The notes: generated by a model from the letters alone, not told the origin. A stretch of 64,000 bases of DNA from Mangrovimonas aestuarii (GCF_028767185.1 NZ_JARACK010000001.1:186001-250000); one strand, 5' to 3'. Positions 1 through 8,948 are shown, numbered from the stretch's first letter. Translations and numbers: made by a program.

Positions 1-722
1 AAGCATTTATGATGGGGGCTACTCAAATAAAGATTGCAGGGGGCGGTGGCGTTGCTTCCCATTATGACCCAATTGATGTTCGCCAGTATTCGCTGGAAGA
101 AATGAAGGCCATTGTTGACGTTGCAAATAGCTACAATAGTTATGTAGGAGCTCACATCTTTACGGACGACGCCATACAAACGGCGGTAAAAGCTGGAGTT
201 AAAAGCATTGAACATGGGATGCTTATGGGCCGTGAAACACTTCAGATGATGAAAGATAATGATGTATGGTTGAGCACACAGCCCATTTTGAACGATGAGG
301 ATGCGGATGTATTTCCTAACGAAGAGTCCAACAGGAAGTTTGCAGAGGTAACAAAAGGAACGGATAACGTTTACAAGCTTGCAAAAGAAATAGGCGTGAA
401 TATGGCTTACGGAACAGATTTATTTATGAGTGCAGAGGCTGCTGCCAAGCAGGGGAAATTACTTGCTAAGCTAACACGTTGGTTCACCCCATATGAAGCA
501 TTAAAGATGGCAACCTCAGAAAATGCTAGAATGATGGAATTATCGGGTCCAAGACATCCCTATAAGGAAGGTCCTTTGGGAGTAATTAAACAAGGAGCCT
601 ATGCTGATTTAATTATTGTGAATGGTAATCCTTTGAAAGATTTGAACTTAGTAGCCGATCCTGAAAACAACTTTGTGCTTATCATGAAAGACGGAAAAAT
701 TTATAAAAACATCATTGACTAA
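1..722 (+). CDS. Amidohydrolase family protein, 5' end cut by window edge
   Basis: This is the C-terminal part (about 240 residues) of a metal-dependent amidohydrolase of the imidazolonepropionase/prolidase-like group. The frame is open to the window edge, so the true start lies upstream. Visible active-site features are a lysine in IKIAGGGG (candidate carboxylated lysine), histidines in VGAHIFTDD and SIEHGMLMG, and the late aspartate in AYGTDLF, followed by the usual closing beta-sandwich segment ending in ADLIIVNGNPLKD. The N-terminal HxH metal site is not in the window. It ends 7 bases before the next amidohydrolase gene, so the two are probably cotranscribed. The substrate cannot be read from sequence; peptide-like or cyclic amide substrates are typical of the group. 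Confidence 0.85.
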   Translation, partial: AFMMGATQIKIAGGGGVASHYDPIDVRQYSLEEMKAIVDVANSYNSYVGAHIFTDDAIQTAVKAGVKSIEHGMLMGRETLQMMKDNDVWLSTQPILNDEDADVFPNEESNRKFAEVTKGTDNVYKLAKEIGVNMAYGTDLFMSAEAAAKQGKLLAKLTRWFTPYEALKMATSENARMMELSGPRHPYKEGPLGVIKQGAYADLIIVNGNPLKDLNLVADPENNFVLIMKDGKIYKNIID

Positions 723-729
723 CATTATC

Positions 730-2358
730 ATGATACTATACCAACAGCTTATAAATTCTAAAGGTCTTTCATGGCTTGTTATACTGTGCCTTTTTAGTAT
801 GACATTGTTAACAAGTTGTGGCGATAAGACTAATGATACAAATACAGAATCGAAGGTCTCTTCTGAAACTTTATTTGACTTAGTCATTCTTAATGGCCGT
901 GTGATGGATCCCGAAACGGGTCTAGATGCAGTAAGTAACGTTGGTATTAAAGAAGGGGTTATTCAATTGATAACTGAAGAGTCAATCTCTGGAAAAGAAA
1001 CCATTGATGCTACGGGACATGTAGTTGCGCCAGGGTTTATTGATATTCATTCACATATTTCCGATTTCCCATTTGGCCAAAAATTAAGTCTTCGAGATGG
1101 GGTAACAACACCTCTTGATATGGAAGCGGGTGCTTATCCGGTAGAGGCTTGGTATGCTAAATTGGAGGGGAAATCTCAAACAAATTATGGTGCTGCCGTA
1201 TCGGCTGCGGCAGTGAGGGAAATTCTGGCAAACCCGGATTACAAATCTAATACAGCTTCTATACTTCTGGATGCATTTGACCCCCATAACGAAAGCGGTT
1301 TCAGTATGTCGCTAACAAACTTTCTTCCTACTCCGGCGCAAATTGATGAAATGGAAGCAATGCTTGCAGAAGGGATTGGGCAGGGCGCGCTGGGTCTGGG
1401 TGCAGTACCGGGTTATATGACAAGAGGTACTACGAGTCAGGAAACAATGATGTGGCAAAGGTTAATAGGAAAACACAACCTTACAACCGTTCTGCATGGT
1501 AGGTTTTCCAGTCAACAACCACCAACTACCGGCATTTTAGGGACTCAAGAATTCTTGGCCAATGCAGCGGCCTATGGTGGTGGTTTATACGTGAGTCATA
1601 TTCACCAGCAAGCTTTAGGTTTAACTCCATCGGCCATAGACTTAGTTGAAGCCTGTAAAAATAATGGATTGAAGACAGTTGCCGCCATTTATCCCTACTG
1701 GCAAGGGGCTTCAGTAGTGGGTGCCGACTATCTCCAGCCTGAAAACTATCAAAGAAATATGGGACGCAGCTATGAAGATATTATAGAGGTTGCTACCATG
1801 AAACCGCTTACCAAAGAACGTTATGAAAAGTTAATAAAAACCCAGCCTGGAGCGTCTATTATCTTTGGTGGAGTTGGCGAAGAACTTATGCTTGAAGCTT
1901 TAGCGGATCCCAGGACCATGATAGAGTCTGATGCCGCACCTTTGACTAATTCTGAAACGGGTGAGTTGGCTCTTGAATGGGATAGTCCTTATGAAAGCCT
2001 ACAAGGTCACCCAAGGGGAGCTGGATCGCATGCAAAAGTGTTACGCCTGGTTCGTGAGGAAAATCTAATGCCGCTCATGTTGGCTATATCAAAAATGAGC
2101 TATATGCAAGCTCAATTTTTGCAAGATAATGGGGTGGAGCAAATGACACGTAAAGGTCGCGTTCAAGAAGGTGTAGATGCTGACATTACCATTTTCAATC
2201 CAGAAACAGTCACCGATAATGCTACCATGGCAAAAGGCGGTTTACCTTCTACAGGCATTCCTTATGTTATAGTGGATGGTACAATAGTCGTCAAAGATTC
2301 TAAAGTATTGGAGGGAGTATATCCAGGACAACCTGTGCGTAATGCGGTCCTTGATTAA
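730..2358 (+). CDS. Lipoprotein N-acyl-D-amino-acid deacylase-like amidohydrolase (copy 1)
   Basis: A secreted or periplasmic lipoprotein amidohydrolase of about 542 residues. After a hydrophobic signal segment the lipobox LLTSC gives a lipidated cysteine. The catalytic domain has the metal motif FIDIHSH, histidines in VLHGRFSSQ and VSHIHQQ, and an aspartate in ESDAAPLT, the pattern of the D-aminoacylase / N-acyl-D-glutamate deacylase group. The MEAG segment has a glutamate where some D-aminoacylases use cysteine as metal ligand. An ATG at 730 is preferred over the TTG at 715, which overlaps the upstream gene by 8 bases. It is followed 23 bases later by a close paralogue. Substrate specificity (D-amino acid type) is inferred. 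Confidence 0.8.
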   Translation: MILYQQLINSKGLSWLVILCLFSMTLLTSCGDKTNDTNTESKVSSETLFDLVILNGRVMDPETGLDAVSNVGIKEGVIQLITEESISGKETIDATGHVVAPGFIDIHSHISDFPFGQKLSLRDGVTTPLDMEAGAYPVEAWYAKLEGKSQTNYGAAVSAAAVREILANPDYKSNTASILLDAFDPHNESGFSMSLTNFLPTPAQIDEMEAMLAEGIGQGALGLGAVPGYMTRGTTSQETMMWQRLIGKHNLTTVLHGRFSSQQPPTTGILGTQEFLANAAAYGGGLYVSHIHQQALGLTPSAIDLVEACKNNGLKTVAAIYPYWQGASVVGADYLQPENYQRNMGRSYEDIIEVATMKPLTKERYEKLIKTQPGASIIFGGVGEELMLEALADPRTMIESDAAPLTNSETGELALEWDSPYESLQGHPRGAGSHAKVLRLVREENLMPLMLAISKMSYMQAQFLQDNGVEQMTRKGRVQEGVDADITIFNPETVTDNATMAKGGLPSTGIPYVIVDGTIVVKDSKVLEGVYPGQPVRNAVLD

Positions 2359-2381
2359 TTTAACCGAAAAAATAATTTATT

Positions 2382-4001
2382 ATGAAGTTTATTAAAATCA
2401 AAGACCTTGCAAGGCTTTTCATATTTTGTCTGTTCAGCATGACATTGATCACAAGCTGTGGTGAAAAAACAGATAAATCAACTACGGAAACTGGGTTTTC
2501 CCCAGATACAGAGTTTGACCTTGTGATATTAAATGGTCGTGTCATGGACCCTGAAACGAATTTCGACGAGGCACGGAATGTCGGTGTTTTGGAAGGCAAA
2601 ATAGCCCTGATTACAGAGGAGTCTATTTCCGGAAAAGAAACCATTGATGCCGCGGGACACGTTGTGGCCCCGGGATTCATTGATTTCCATAATCATATAG
2701 CAAATACGCCGTTCGGTCAAAGGATAGCTCTGCGCGATGGTGTTACAACTCCTTTAGAGATGGAAGCAGGCGGCTACCCGATTGATATGTGGTACAAACA
2801 GCTGGAAGGACGTTCACAAACCAACTATGGCGCCACAGTTTCAACTGCAGGAATTCGAGAAAAGGTTGCACATCCCGATTATAATACCAATTCAGGTTCA
2901 TTCGTTATGGATATCACCAATCCCGAGACACAAAGTAACCCTGATCTTCAATTTGCAACCCTTTTGGTAAATCCAGAACAGTTAGAAGAAATGAGACAGA
3001 TGTTTATAGAAGGTGTCGAACAAGGAGGCCTCGGGATTGGTGGCTTACCTGGCTACATGACCAATGGAACAAAAAGTGAAGAAACGATTATGTGGCAACA
3101 GGTAGCCGGAAAATATGACCTAGCGGTTTACATTCATGGCCGGTTCTCCAGCCAAATGCCGCCCACAACCGGTATCCTGGGGACACAGGAGTTCCTGGCC
3201 AATGTGGGTGTTTATGGTGGTGGCTTATATGTCCACCATGTCCATCAGCAAACCCTGGATCTCACACCTGCTGTTTTGGATCTGATCGAGGATGCTCAAA
3301 ATAAAGGAATGAAGGTTCTTGCTGAAATCTACCCTTATTACCAGGGACAAACCATTGTATCTGCTGATTATTTAAAGCCTGAAACTTATCAGCGAAACAT
3401 GGGTCGTGACTACGGTGATCTGTTCGAGATTTCAAACATGAACCCATTAACGAAGGAACGTTATGAGGAAATGATAAAAAATAGCCCGCAAGATCAGGTA
3501 ATTTTTGGTGGTATCTCAGAAGAAGGCATGCTTAGTGCATTGTCCGACCCCAGAACGGTAGTGGGAAGCGATGCACCCCCCATGATAATCCCGGAAACAG
3601 GAAAGTCGGCAATGGATTTTGACGTACCTTTTGAGTCCGTATCCGGGCATCCACGTGCTGCAGGTACCCATGCCAAGGTGTTAAAACTTGTACGCGAAAA
3701 AGAACTGATGCCATTGATGCTGGCCATTTCTAAAATGACCATTATGCAAGCAAAATGGCTGGAAGATAATGGCGCAAAATCAATGTCTCAGAAAGGCAGG
3801 CTGCAAGTTGGGAAAGATGCAGATATCACAATCTTTAATCCAGAAACCGTGACGGATAATTCCACTTTTAAACAAGGGGCATTGCCTTCTACAGGTATAC
3901 CCTATGTAGTTGTAAATGGCACTGTAGTGGTGAAAGATTCAAAAGTACTCGAGGGTGTCTATCCGGGCAAGGCCGTTAAAAATGATATTGTAGAACAATA
4001 G
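2382..4001 (+). CDS. Lipoprotein N-acyl-D-amino-acid deacylase-like amidohydrolase (copy 2)
   Basis: A 539-residue paralogue of the preceding gene; the two align along their whole length, including lipobox (LITSC), the N-terminal NGRVMDPET segment, the metal motif (here FIDFHNH), the TTGILGTQEFLAN block and the C-terminal GIPYVVVNGTVVVKDSKVLEGVYPG-type ending. Histidines in YIHGRFSSQ and VHHVHQQ and the aspartate in GSDAPP are retained, so this copy should also be catalytic. The pair looks like a tandem duplication that diverged mainly around residues 165-200 (copy-specific stretch before the PEQLEEM/PAQIDEM helix). It is the last gene of the apparent three-gene operon. Different substrate preference between copies is plausible but not shown. 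Confidence 0.8.
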   Translation: MKFIKIKDLARLFIFCLFSMTLITSCGEKTDKSTTETGFSPDTEFDLVILNGRVMDPETNFDEARNVGVLEGKIALITEESISGKETIDAAGHVVAPGFIDFHNHIANTPFGQRIALRDGVTTPLEMEAGGYPIDMWYKQLEGRSQTNYGATVSTAGIREKVAHPDYNTNSGSFVMDITNPETQSNPDLQFATLLVNPEQLEEMRQMFIEGVEQGGLGIGGLPGYMTNGTKSEETIMWQQVAGKYDLAVYIHGRFSSQMPPTTGILGTQEFLANVGVYGGGLYVHHVHQQTLDLTPAVLDLIEDAQNKGMKVLAEIYPYYQGQTIVSADYLKPETYQRNMGRDYGDLFEISNMNPLTKERYEEMIKNSPQDQVIFGGISEEGMLSALSDPRTVVGSDAPPMIIPETGKSAMDFDVPFESVSGHPRAAGTHAKVLKLVREKELMPLMLAISKMTIMQAKWLEDNGAKSMSQKGRLQVGKDADITIFNPETVTDNSTFKQGALPSTGIPYVVVNGTVVVKDSKVLEGVYPGKAVKNDIVEQ

Positions 4002-4117
4002 TTAATGATGACCTTCAATGAGAACATGAAGACTTTCAATACATTGAAAAAAGTTAGATTTAAAAATTTGCCTTTAAATCAATATTAATAAACATATTAA
4101 TTTAAACAAGTACAAAA

Positions 4118-4654
4118 ATGAAAGATTTAAACAAATTTTGGTGGCTTGAAGTCTTAAGAGGCATAGTAATGATTATTCTTGCTATATTAATTTTTAGACA
4201 CCCCCTAAATACAATAGTAGGACTAGCACTTTACATTGGCATAAGCCTTTTAATTACTGGTATTATTGAGATTGTAGGTGCTATACAAGTGAAGAATTTT
4301 TATGACAATTGGAGATGGGGTCTGGCAGTTGGTATTTTAGAAATGATTTTTGCTTTTGTCTTGTTGTCTAATCCAGGTCTTACTGCAGCAACGATTCCAT
4401 TTGTAGTTGGTCTTTGGCTTATCATCCATGGTGTGTTGGCTTTTAGTTATTCTTTTAGAGAAAAAAAAGAGGGTTATCCCGGTTGGGGATGGAGCATGTT
4501 TTTAGGTATACTTACTGTTATTTTTGGTTTTTGCATAACCAATAATATAATAGTAGGTATGTTGACCATTACCTCTTGGATGGGGATTGGGTTTTTAATT
4601 GCCGGTATTTTTACTATGAGCATAGGATTTTTTCTTAAGCCAAAAGTAAAATGA
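4118..4654 (+). CDS. HdeD-family (DUF308) membrane protein
   Basis: A 178-residue inner-membrane protein with about six hydrophobic helices arranged as three similar hairpins, as in the HdeD/DUF308 acid-resistance family. Each helix pair contains the typical pattern of a hydrophobic stretch with an internal proline or glycine followed by a short basic loop (for example SFREKKEGYPGWGW around residues 112-125). There are no enzymatic motifs. It begins a run of envelope genes (three outer-membrane proteins, a channel and a broken HlyD gene) in the same direction. The family's exact function is poorly known; a role in envelope stress is the usual suggestion and is only an inference here. Confidence 0.8.
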   Translation: MKDLNKFWWLEVLRGIVMIILAILIFRHPLNTIVGLALYIGISLLITGIIEIVGAIQVKNFYDNWRWGLAVGILEMIFAFVLLSNPGLTAATIPFVVGLWLIIHGVLAFSYSFREKKEGYPGWGWSMFLGILTVIFGFCITNNIIVGMLTITSWMGIGFLIAGIFTMSIGFFLKPKVK

Positions 4655-4704
4655 AAGGTATACCTAGAACATGAACATAATAATAACAAATTTCAAATGA
4701 ATAT

Positions 4705-5466
4705 ATGTTAAAAAAGCTTCTCTTATGGATGTTTGTTTTAGGATTTTATTCTATCAGTAATATAAACGCTCAACAATTTGTAGGTGACAACCAGTGGGTG
4801 GCACCACAAGGTGTGGCCACCTTGGTGGCTACTGCAGGAAAAGAATATTCGCAGTTTTATGGGGTCTTGGCAATTTTACCGGAATGGGAATTCAATACTC
4901 AATTGGTTTATTATTACGATGACCCTAGAACCAATTCGGAATCGTATTTAAACCCTTCGTTTTATTTGAAACGCCGTTTGTATCAAAATGAATCGGAAAC
5001 GGCAGGTTATGCAGTATTAGGTGGTGTTGGCTTATTTCCACAACATTTGGATCAAGGAGAGGTGACAAGCGGCTTTAATTCTTGGTGGGCTGTAGGTGTT
5101 GCAACTTTTGCCTTTGCCAATAATTCCATTTTATGGGATCTATTACCGGGTGGAACCGTTAATTTAGACCATAAGCAGTCTGGGAATACAGCTTGGGGTT
5201 TTACCTATAGTTCTAGGGCAGCTATTTATAATGTTATTCCACAATCGGCCATTGTAGGTGAAGTTTTTGGGACTGCTGGTCAAGCAAAGGCTCCTCTTAG
5301 CTATCGTGCAGGCGTACGATGGGAAAGCCCAAAATGGGTAGCTGCATTAACTTATTCCAATGCCTTCAACAGTTCTTATGGTGCGGGTTTAGAATTAGGG
5401 TTAATGTTCTTTACAGAACCTTTATTTGCTAAAAAAACACAAAAAAAGGGGAACGGAGTAAATTAA
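4705..5466 (+). CDS. Predicted outer-membrane protein, function unknown
   Basis: A 253-residue secreted protein with a signal peptide ending near NINAQQF. The mature part is rich in alternating hydrophobic and aromatic strands (WEFNTQLVYYYDD, YAVLGGVGLF, SRAAIYNVIPQSAIVGEVFG, GAGLELGLMFF), as expected for a small outer-membrane beta-barrel. The C-terminus is an unusual basic tail (FAKKTQKKGNGVN) instead of the usual terminal aromatic strand, so the last strand probably ends near FFTEPLF. I do not recognise a family. It lies between the HdeD-like gene and a porin gene and probably belongs to the same envelope cluster. Confidence 0.6.
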   Translation: MLKKLLLWMFVLGFYSISNINAQQFVGDNQWVAPQGVATLVATAGKEYSQFYGVLAILPEWEFNTQLVYYYDDPRTNSESYLNPSFYLKRRLYQNESETAGYAVLGGVGLFPQHLDQGEVTSGFNSWWAVGVATFAFANNSILWDLLPGGTVNLDHKQSGNTAWGFTYSSRAAIYNVIPQSAIVGEVFGTAGQAKAPLSYRAGVRWESPKWVAALTYSNAFNSSYGAGLELGLMFFTEPLFAKKTQKKGNGVN

Positions 5467-5538
5467 ATTTATTAATCATTTTAAGAGTAATGCTTAATAC
5501 AATTTTTTAAATTATAACTAACTACAAACATTAGAGCA

Positions 5539-6792
5539 TTGAGAAATTATATTTTTTTATTCGTAGTAATTATGTTTCAATTCCCAATAGAAATTTGGGC
5601 TCAAGAGAAAACTGTAAACGATTCTATTCAAGGCCAATTAATAATACCTGATAAGGATCTTAAAGAAGATATTTTAAAGACGGCTAAAGAAGGTTTGGCT
5701 AATAATGATTTTCTTGGGTCTTGGCCCATGTTTGGTACCGATTTAAGAATGAAAATTGGGGGGTATTTTAAGGCAGACTTTTTGTATGATTTTGATGGAA
5801 CAACAGATAAAAGCCAGTTTTTGATGTCCACCATTCCCGTACGTGGTGAGCCAGAATATGATAATGAGGGATACTTTTCTTTTATCGCAAAGGAAACACG
5901 TTTCAATATTGATATAAGACGATTTGCAGAAGACAAAATCCCTTTGCAATTATTTATTGAAGGTGACTTTTTTTCTGACGGTAATCGATTTAGATTGCGG
6001 CATGCCTATGTCACGGCAGGTGATTTTATCATAGGGCAAACTTGGACTACCCTATCCTTTCTACAATCAATGCCTTTTATGATTGACTTTGCTTCGGGCG
6101 ATGCTCTTTCTGGAGGGCGATCGGTTCAAGTAAGGTATCAAAAACAGGTGTCTGATAAAATAATGATTGCTGCTGCGCTTGAATACCAAAGTTTCCTGGG
6201 TATTGAGAATCCCAATGGATTAGAAGGACAAGCTAATTTACAATTACCCTTATTGGCTCTTAGAATGGACTACAAGTGGAAAACGGGGGTTTTATGGACC
6301 GGTGCAAGTTTTGCCCAATTGAGATGGGATGGTGGTTCTATAGGCCCTTCAGACCAAACCCTGCAATGGGAAGTCATTGTGGCAGGTAGGCAGTACATAG
6401 GTGACAATAATTACGTGTGCTTTAATTTTAACTATGGAGATGCTTATGGTGAAAATATCCTTGCCTATATTGGTAGTAATGCCAATGCCGTATTAAATGC
6501 TGAGGGAAAACTTGACCCTATTTTGGCCAAATCGGCTTCAATAGGATTTATGCACAGATGGGCGCCAGGTTTGGAATCAAATTTCCATTATGCTTACGGC
6601 TGGTTGGACTCCCCTGACTCCAGAGCACCTTTCTCCATAAAACGGGGGGGGATTGGACATGCAAATCTCATTTATCACTTTGATAAGAACTTCTCTATTG
6701 GTGCTGAATACATGTGGGGAGAACAACGCACAACCAATGATGCTTATGGTGCTGCCCGAAGGCTACAAACGATGGCTAAATTTGAATTTTAA
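5539..6792 (+). CDS. DcaP-like porin
   Basis: A 417-residue outer-membrane porin. The start is a TTG at 5539; it is the only start that gives a complete signal peptide (hydrophobic core then IEIWAQ). The mature protein begins with a short helical segment and then the strand MKIGGYFKADFLYDFDG, followed by the KETRFNIDIRR and GQTWTTLSFL blocks, which resemble DcaP-type trimeric porins taking up small anionic or dicarboxylic compounds. It ends with phenylalanine (TMAKFEF), a normal last-strand signal for BAM insertion. It is 13 bases upstream of the next outer-membrane gene. Family placement is from motif resemblance; the substrate is unknown. Confidence 0.7.
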   Translation: MRNYIFLFVVIMFQFPIEIWAQEKTVNDSIQGQLIIPDKDLKEDILKTAKEGLANNDFLGSWPMFGTDLRMKIGGYFKADFLYDFDGTTDKSQFLMSTIPVRGEPEYDNEGYFSFIAKETRFNIDIRRFAEDKIPLQLFIEGDFFSDGNRFRLRHAYVTAGDFIIGQTWTTLSFLQSMPFMIDFASGDALSGGRSVQVRYQKQVSDKIMIAAALEYQSFLGIENPNGLEGQANLQLPLLALRMDYKWKTGVLWTGASFAQLRWDGGSIGPSDQTLQWEVIVAGRQYIGDNNYVCFNFNYGDAYGENILAYIGSNANAVLNAEGKLDPILAKSASIGFMHRWAPGLESNFHYAYGWLDSPDSRAPFSIKRGGIGHANLIYHFDKNFSIGAEYMWGEQRTTNDAYGAARRLQTMAKFEF

Positions 6793-6805
6793 AAATTAAA
6801 AAAAA

Positions 6806-7708
6806 ATGAAAAAAATCAATTATTTATTATCAGTTTTATTGATCCTTTTGGTCTCCAATTCAATTTGGGCACAGGAGGATTCTGAGGAACCTAAAAGTAA
6901 TGATGACATTGCTAAAGAATTATCTAACCCCAATACCACATTGGGTACCATGGCTTTTCCTATAGATTTTGTGTTTTATGATGGCGATTTACCAGATGCT
7001 AATAAGCAATCCGGAGCGCTATTGAATTTTCAGCCAAGCCTCCCTATTCCGCTTTCACAAGGGGTTAACCTATTTGTACGACCTTTAATACCCTTGTATT
7101 TAAGTCAGCCCACATATGGGATTGACGGTTTTGAACAAAAAGGTATAAATCTCGGAAACATTAGTGCAGATGTCGCCTTAGGAAAAACTTGGCCTTCTAA
7201 ATTCATAGGGATTATTGGAGTTTTCGGGAGCTTTCGCACAGCTTCAGACAAAAGTTTACGATCCAATTACAACATGTTAGGCCCAGAAGTTATGGTGGCT
7301 AAAATGTATGATTGGGGGGTACTGGGAATAATGTTTAGTCATTCGTGGAGCCTGAATAGTATTGATTCTGATGTATCAAGCACAACCGTGCTTCCTGATG
7401 ATCTCTGGACAAATACCGCAGGTAAACAAACCGCTAGTGTTACAGCCGGACAATATTTTTATGTGTATAATTTAAAAAACGCCTGGCAAATAACTGGGCA
7501 ACCAACCTTTTCTTATAATCATAAAGCCTCTAAAGGTAATAAGTTTACTTTTCCAATAGGCACAGGTGTTAATAAAGTAACCCGTTTTGGTAAAATGCCC
7601 GTAAAATTAAGTGTGCAATATTGGTACTATTTGGCCTCTCCAGACAATTTTGGACCTCAGCACCAAATACGTTTTCAAATAGCACCTGTCGTCCCTTTAC
7701 CGTGGTAA
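6806..7708 (+). CDS. Neuromedin U-like outer-membrane protein
   Basis: A 300-residue secreted protein with a signal peptide ending at SIWAQ. The start of the mature part (IAKELSNPNTTLGTMAFPID) and the following NFQPSLPIPL and LFVRPLIPLY segments match the layout of the bacterial proteins often annotated as 'neuromedin U' or 'transporter', which are predicted outer-membrane barrels of unknown role. The protein ends IRFQIAPVVPLPW, again typical of this family. The name comes from an old misannotation and says nothing about function. It follows the porin gene by 13 bases and probably shares its transcript. Confidence 0.65.
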   Translation: MKKINYLLSVLLILLVSNSIWAQEDSEEPKSNDDIAKELSNPNTTLGTMAFPIDFVFYDGDLPDANKQSGALLNFQPSLPIPLSQGVNLFVRPLIPLYLSQPTYGIDGFEQKGINLGNISADVALGKTWPSKFIGIIGVFGSFRTASDKSLRSNYNMLGPEVMVAKMYDWGVLGIMFSHSWSLNSIDSDVSSTTVLPDDLWTNTAGKQTASVTAGQYFYVYNLKNAWQITGQPTFSYNHKASKGNKFTFPIGTGVNKVTRFGKMPVKLSVQYWYYLASPDNFGPQHQIRFQIAPVVPLPW

Positions 7709-7870
7709 ATGTTAGGAAACAATCGTATTTTGAAAAAAATAACAACTTCTAATGTAAACGTTAAATTTATTAAATTAGTTATGAAATTAAAGGTTAGACT
7801 GTTGAATTCGTTTAAGTTTTGTCTTTAACCTCATGAAAAAATTAAGCCTCCTAGTTATAGTAAAAACTAA

Positions 7871-8302
7871 ATGATCAGTCTGCTTTTAATTGGATGTTTC
7901 TTAATTACTATAAGTGTTTTACTACAAGCTTATTGCAACTTAGTTTGGTTAAATAAAGTAACCAATTACATAAATAGCAAAGAGTTAAGCAGAAATGATA
8001 TTTTGAAATTATTAATCCTCTCTTTTTTAGCTTTTTCATTTTTACATACTGTCCAAACAGCTATTTGGGCATTGGGATACTATTTAAATCCTGCAACTAC
8101 TGACCATTTTATCGACTTTTATGAAGCGTTATATTTTTCTATAGTCACGTTTACTACTTTGGGTTATGGAGACATCACTTTAAATAATAATTGGCGATTG
8201 TTATCTGGTTTTGAAGCTATTAATGGTATTATGTTAATTGGGTGGACCACAGCGATGATGTATTCTTTAATCCAAAAATTCACAAAAAAAATACACGGTT
8301 AG
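7871..8302 (+). CDS. Small potassium channel (two-TM pore family)
   Basis: A 143-residue membrane protein with a K+ channel pore domain. The selectivity filter is visible as TFTTLGYGD at about residues 98-106, preceded by a pore helix (FYEALYFSIV) and followed by the last transmembrane helix (GIMLIGWTTAMMYSLI). Two further hydrophobic helices come before it. There is no cytoplasmic regulatory (RCK/TrkA-N) domain, so it is a minimal channel of the ion channel 2 family. Its stop codon touches the ATG of the broken HlyD gene (8303), so the two were translationally coupled. K+ selectivity is inferred from GYGD. Confidence 0.85.
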   Translation: MISLLLIGCFLITISVLLQAYCNLVWLNKVTNYINSKELSRNDILKLLILSFLAFSFLHTVQTAIWALGYYLNPATTDHFIDFYEALYFSIVTFTTLGYGDITLNNNWRLLSGFEAINGIMLIGWTTAMMYSLIQKFTKKIHG

Positions 8303-8568
8303 ATGGGGAAATCTGTAAAAAAAGAAAATGCAACCAAAGTAATAACGCGTTATACCTTAATAGCAACCATCTTACTATTTGTTTGGTATGTGTTGTCGGA
8401 TAGGCTAACACCAAGCACTGATCAGGCTCGGGTAAGGGTTTGATCTTGCCTGTAGCGCCATTGGTAAGCGGTTATGTAAAGCAGGTTAATATTGGCTTAC
8501 ACAGTGAAGTGAATCAGGGAGATACATTATTTGTAATAGAAAAGAAGCCTTTCTGTAGCCTTCCCTAA
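8303..8568 (+). pseudogene. Broken EmrA/HlyD membrane-fusion protein gene (5' remnant)
   Basis: The ATG at 8303 opens a frame coding for a basic N-terminus, one transmembrane helix (YTLIATILLFVWYVLSD) and STDQARVRV, then stops at 8443. Reading on in the next frame from about 8440 gives LILPVAPLVSGYVKQVNIG and GDTLFVIEKKPF, the classic barrel/lipoyl start of EmrA-type HlyD proteins. A single base has therefore been lost near 8436-8438. Homology ends at 8553 and the frame stops at 8566-8568; the remaining 250 or more residues are missing. The break coincides with the left edge of the candidate integrative element. This is a dead gene, presumably once part of an efflux system with the neighbouring outer-membrane genes. 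Confidence 0.8.
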
Positions 8569-8948
8569 AAATAAGACTCGAAAAATAATTCTTATTTTTC
8601 CTTTTTTCTAGAGTAGAAAACCACTCCCCTCTTTCATCACCCTTGTAACGAAATGAATTTAACTTTTAATGACAACGAAAGCTTAGAGAAAAAACTTTAT
8701 TCTATTTTTCTTTATTTAACCTAGAATGAGCATTACAAGAAACACAACTTTAGCATTAACCAATAAATATTGTATCACAAAAAAAAAAAATCAGAAGCGG
8801 TTATTGATTACATAGACACCCCCCTAAAACCCTATATTTACTACATAAAACAACAAACCGCAACGGTTGAAAAATCTAAATTTATTTTTTGATAATTTTT
8901 TATCACAAAAATATCACGTAAAATATCACAAGAAAATCAAACTATTTT
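8569..8948. other. Noncoding left end of the element
   Basis: About 380 bases without a supportable gene, very AT-rich. It holds the TATCAC repeats, a run of A at about 8779-8790 and a run of six C at 8820-8825. A TAnnTTTG-like box faces left at 8906-8913 (minus strand TATTTTTG), without a well-spaced TTG. A 23-codon open frame from 8653 has nothing to support it. Confidence 0.5.
8773..8929. repeat. TATCAC direct repeats
   Basis: Four copies of TATCAC in direct orientation: 8773-8778, 8901-8906, 8912-8917 and 8924-8929. The last three are spaced 11 and 12 bases apart, about one helical turn, so they lie on one face of the DNA. Each is followed by A-rich sequence. The position, between the element's left edge and its last gene, suits arm-type integrase sites or an operator for the ribbon-helix-helix protein; either is inference. 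Confidence 0.5.

Noticed and set aside
8653-8724. Short open frame (23 codons) in the noncoding left end of the element
   Set aside because: Too short, no motif, strongly AT-rich; open by chance.
8773-8929. TATCAC repeats as plasmid iterons or a CRISPR array
   Set aside because: Units are six bases with no spacers of CRISPR size and no replication or Cas gene is nearby.
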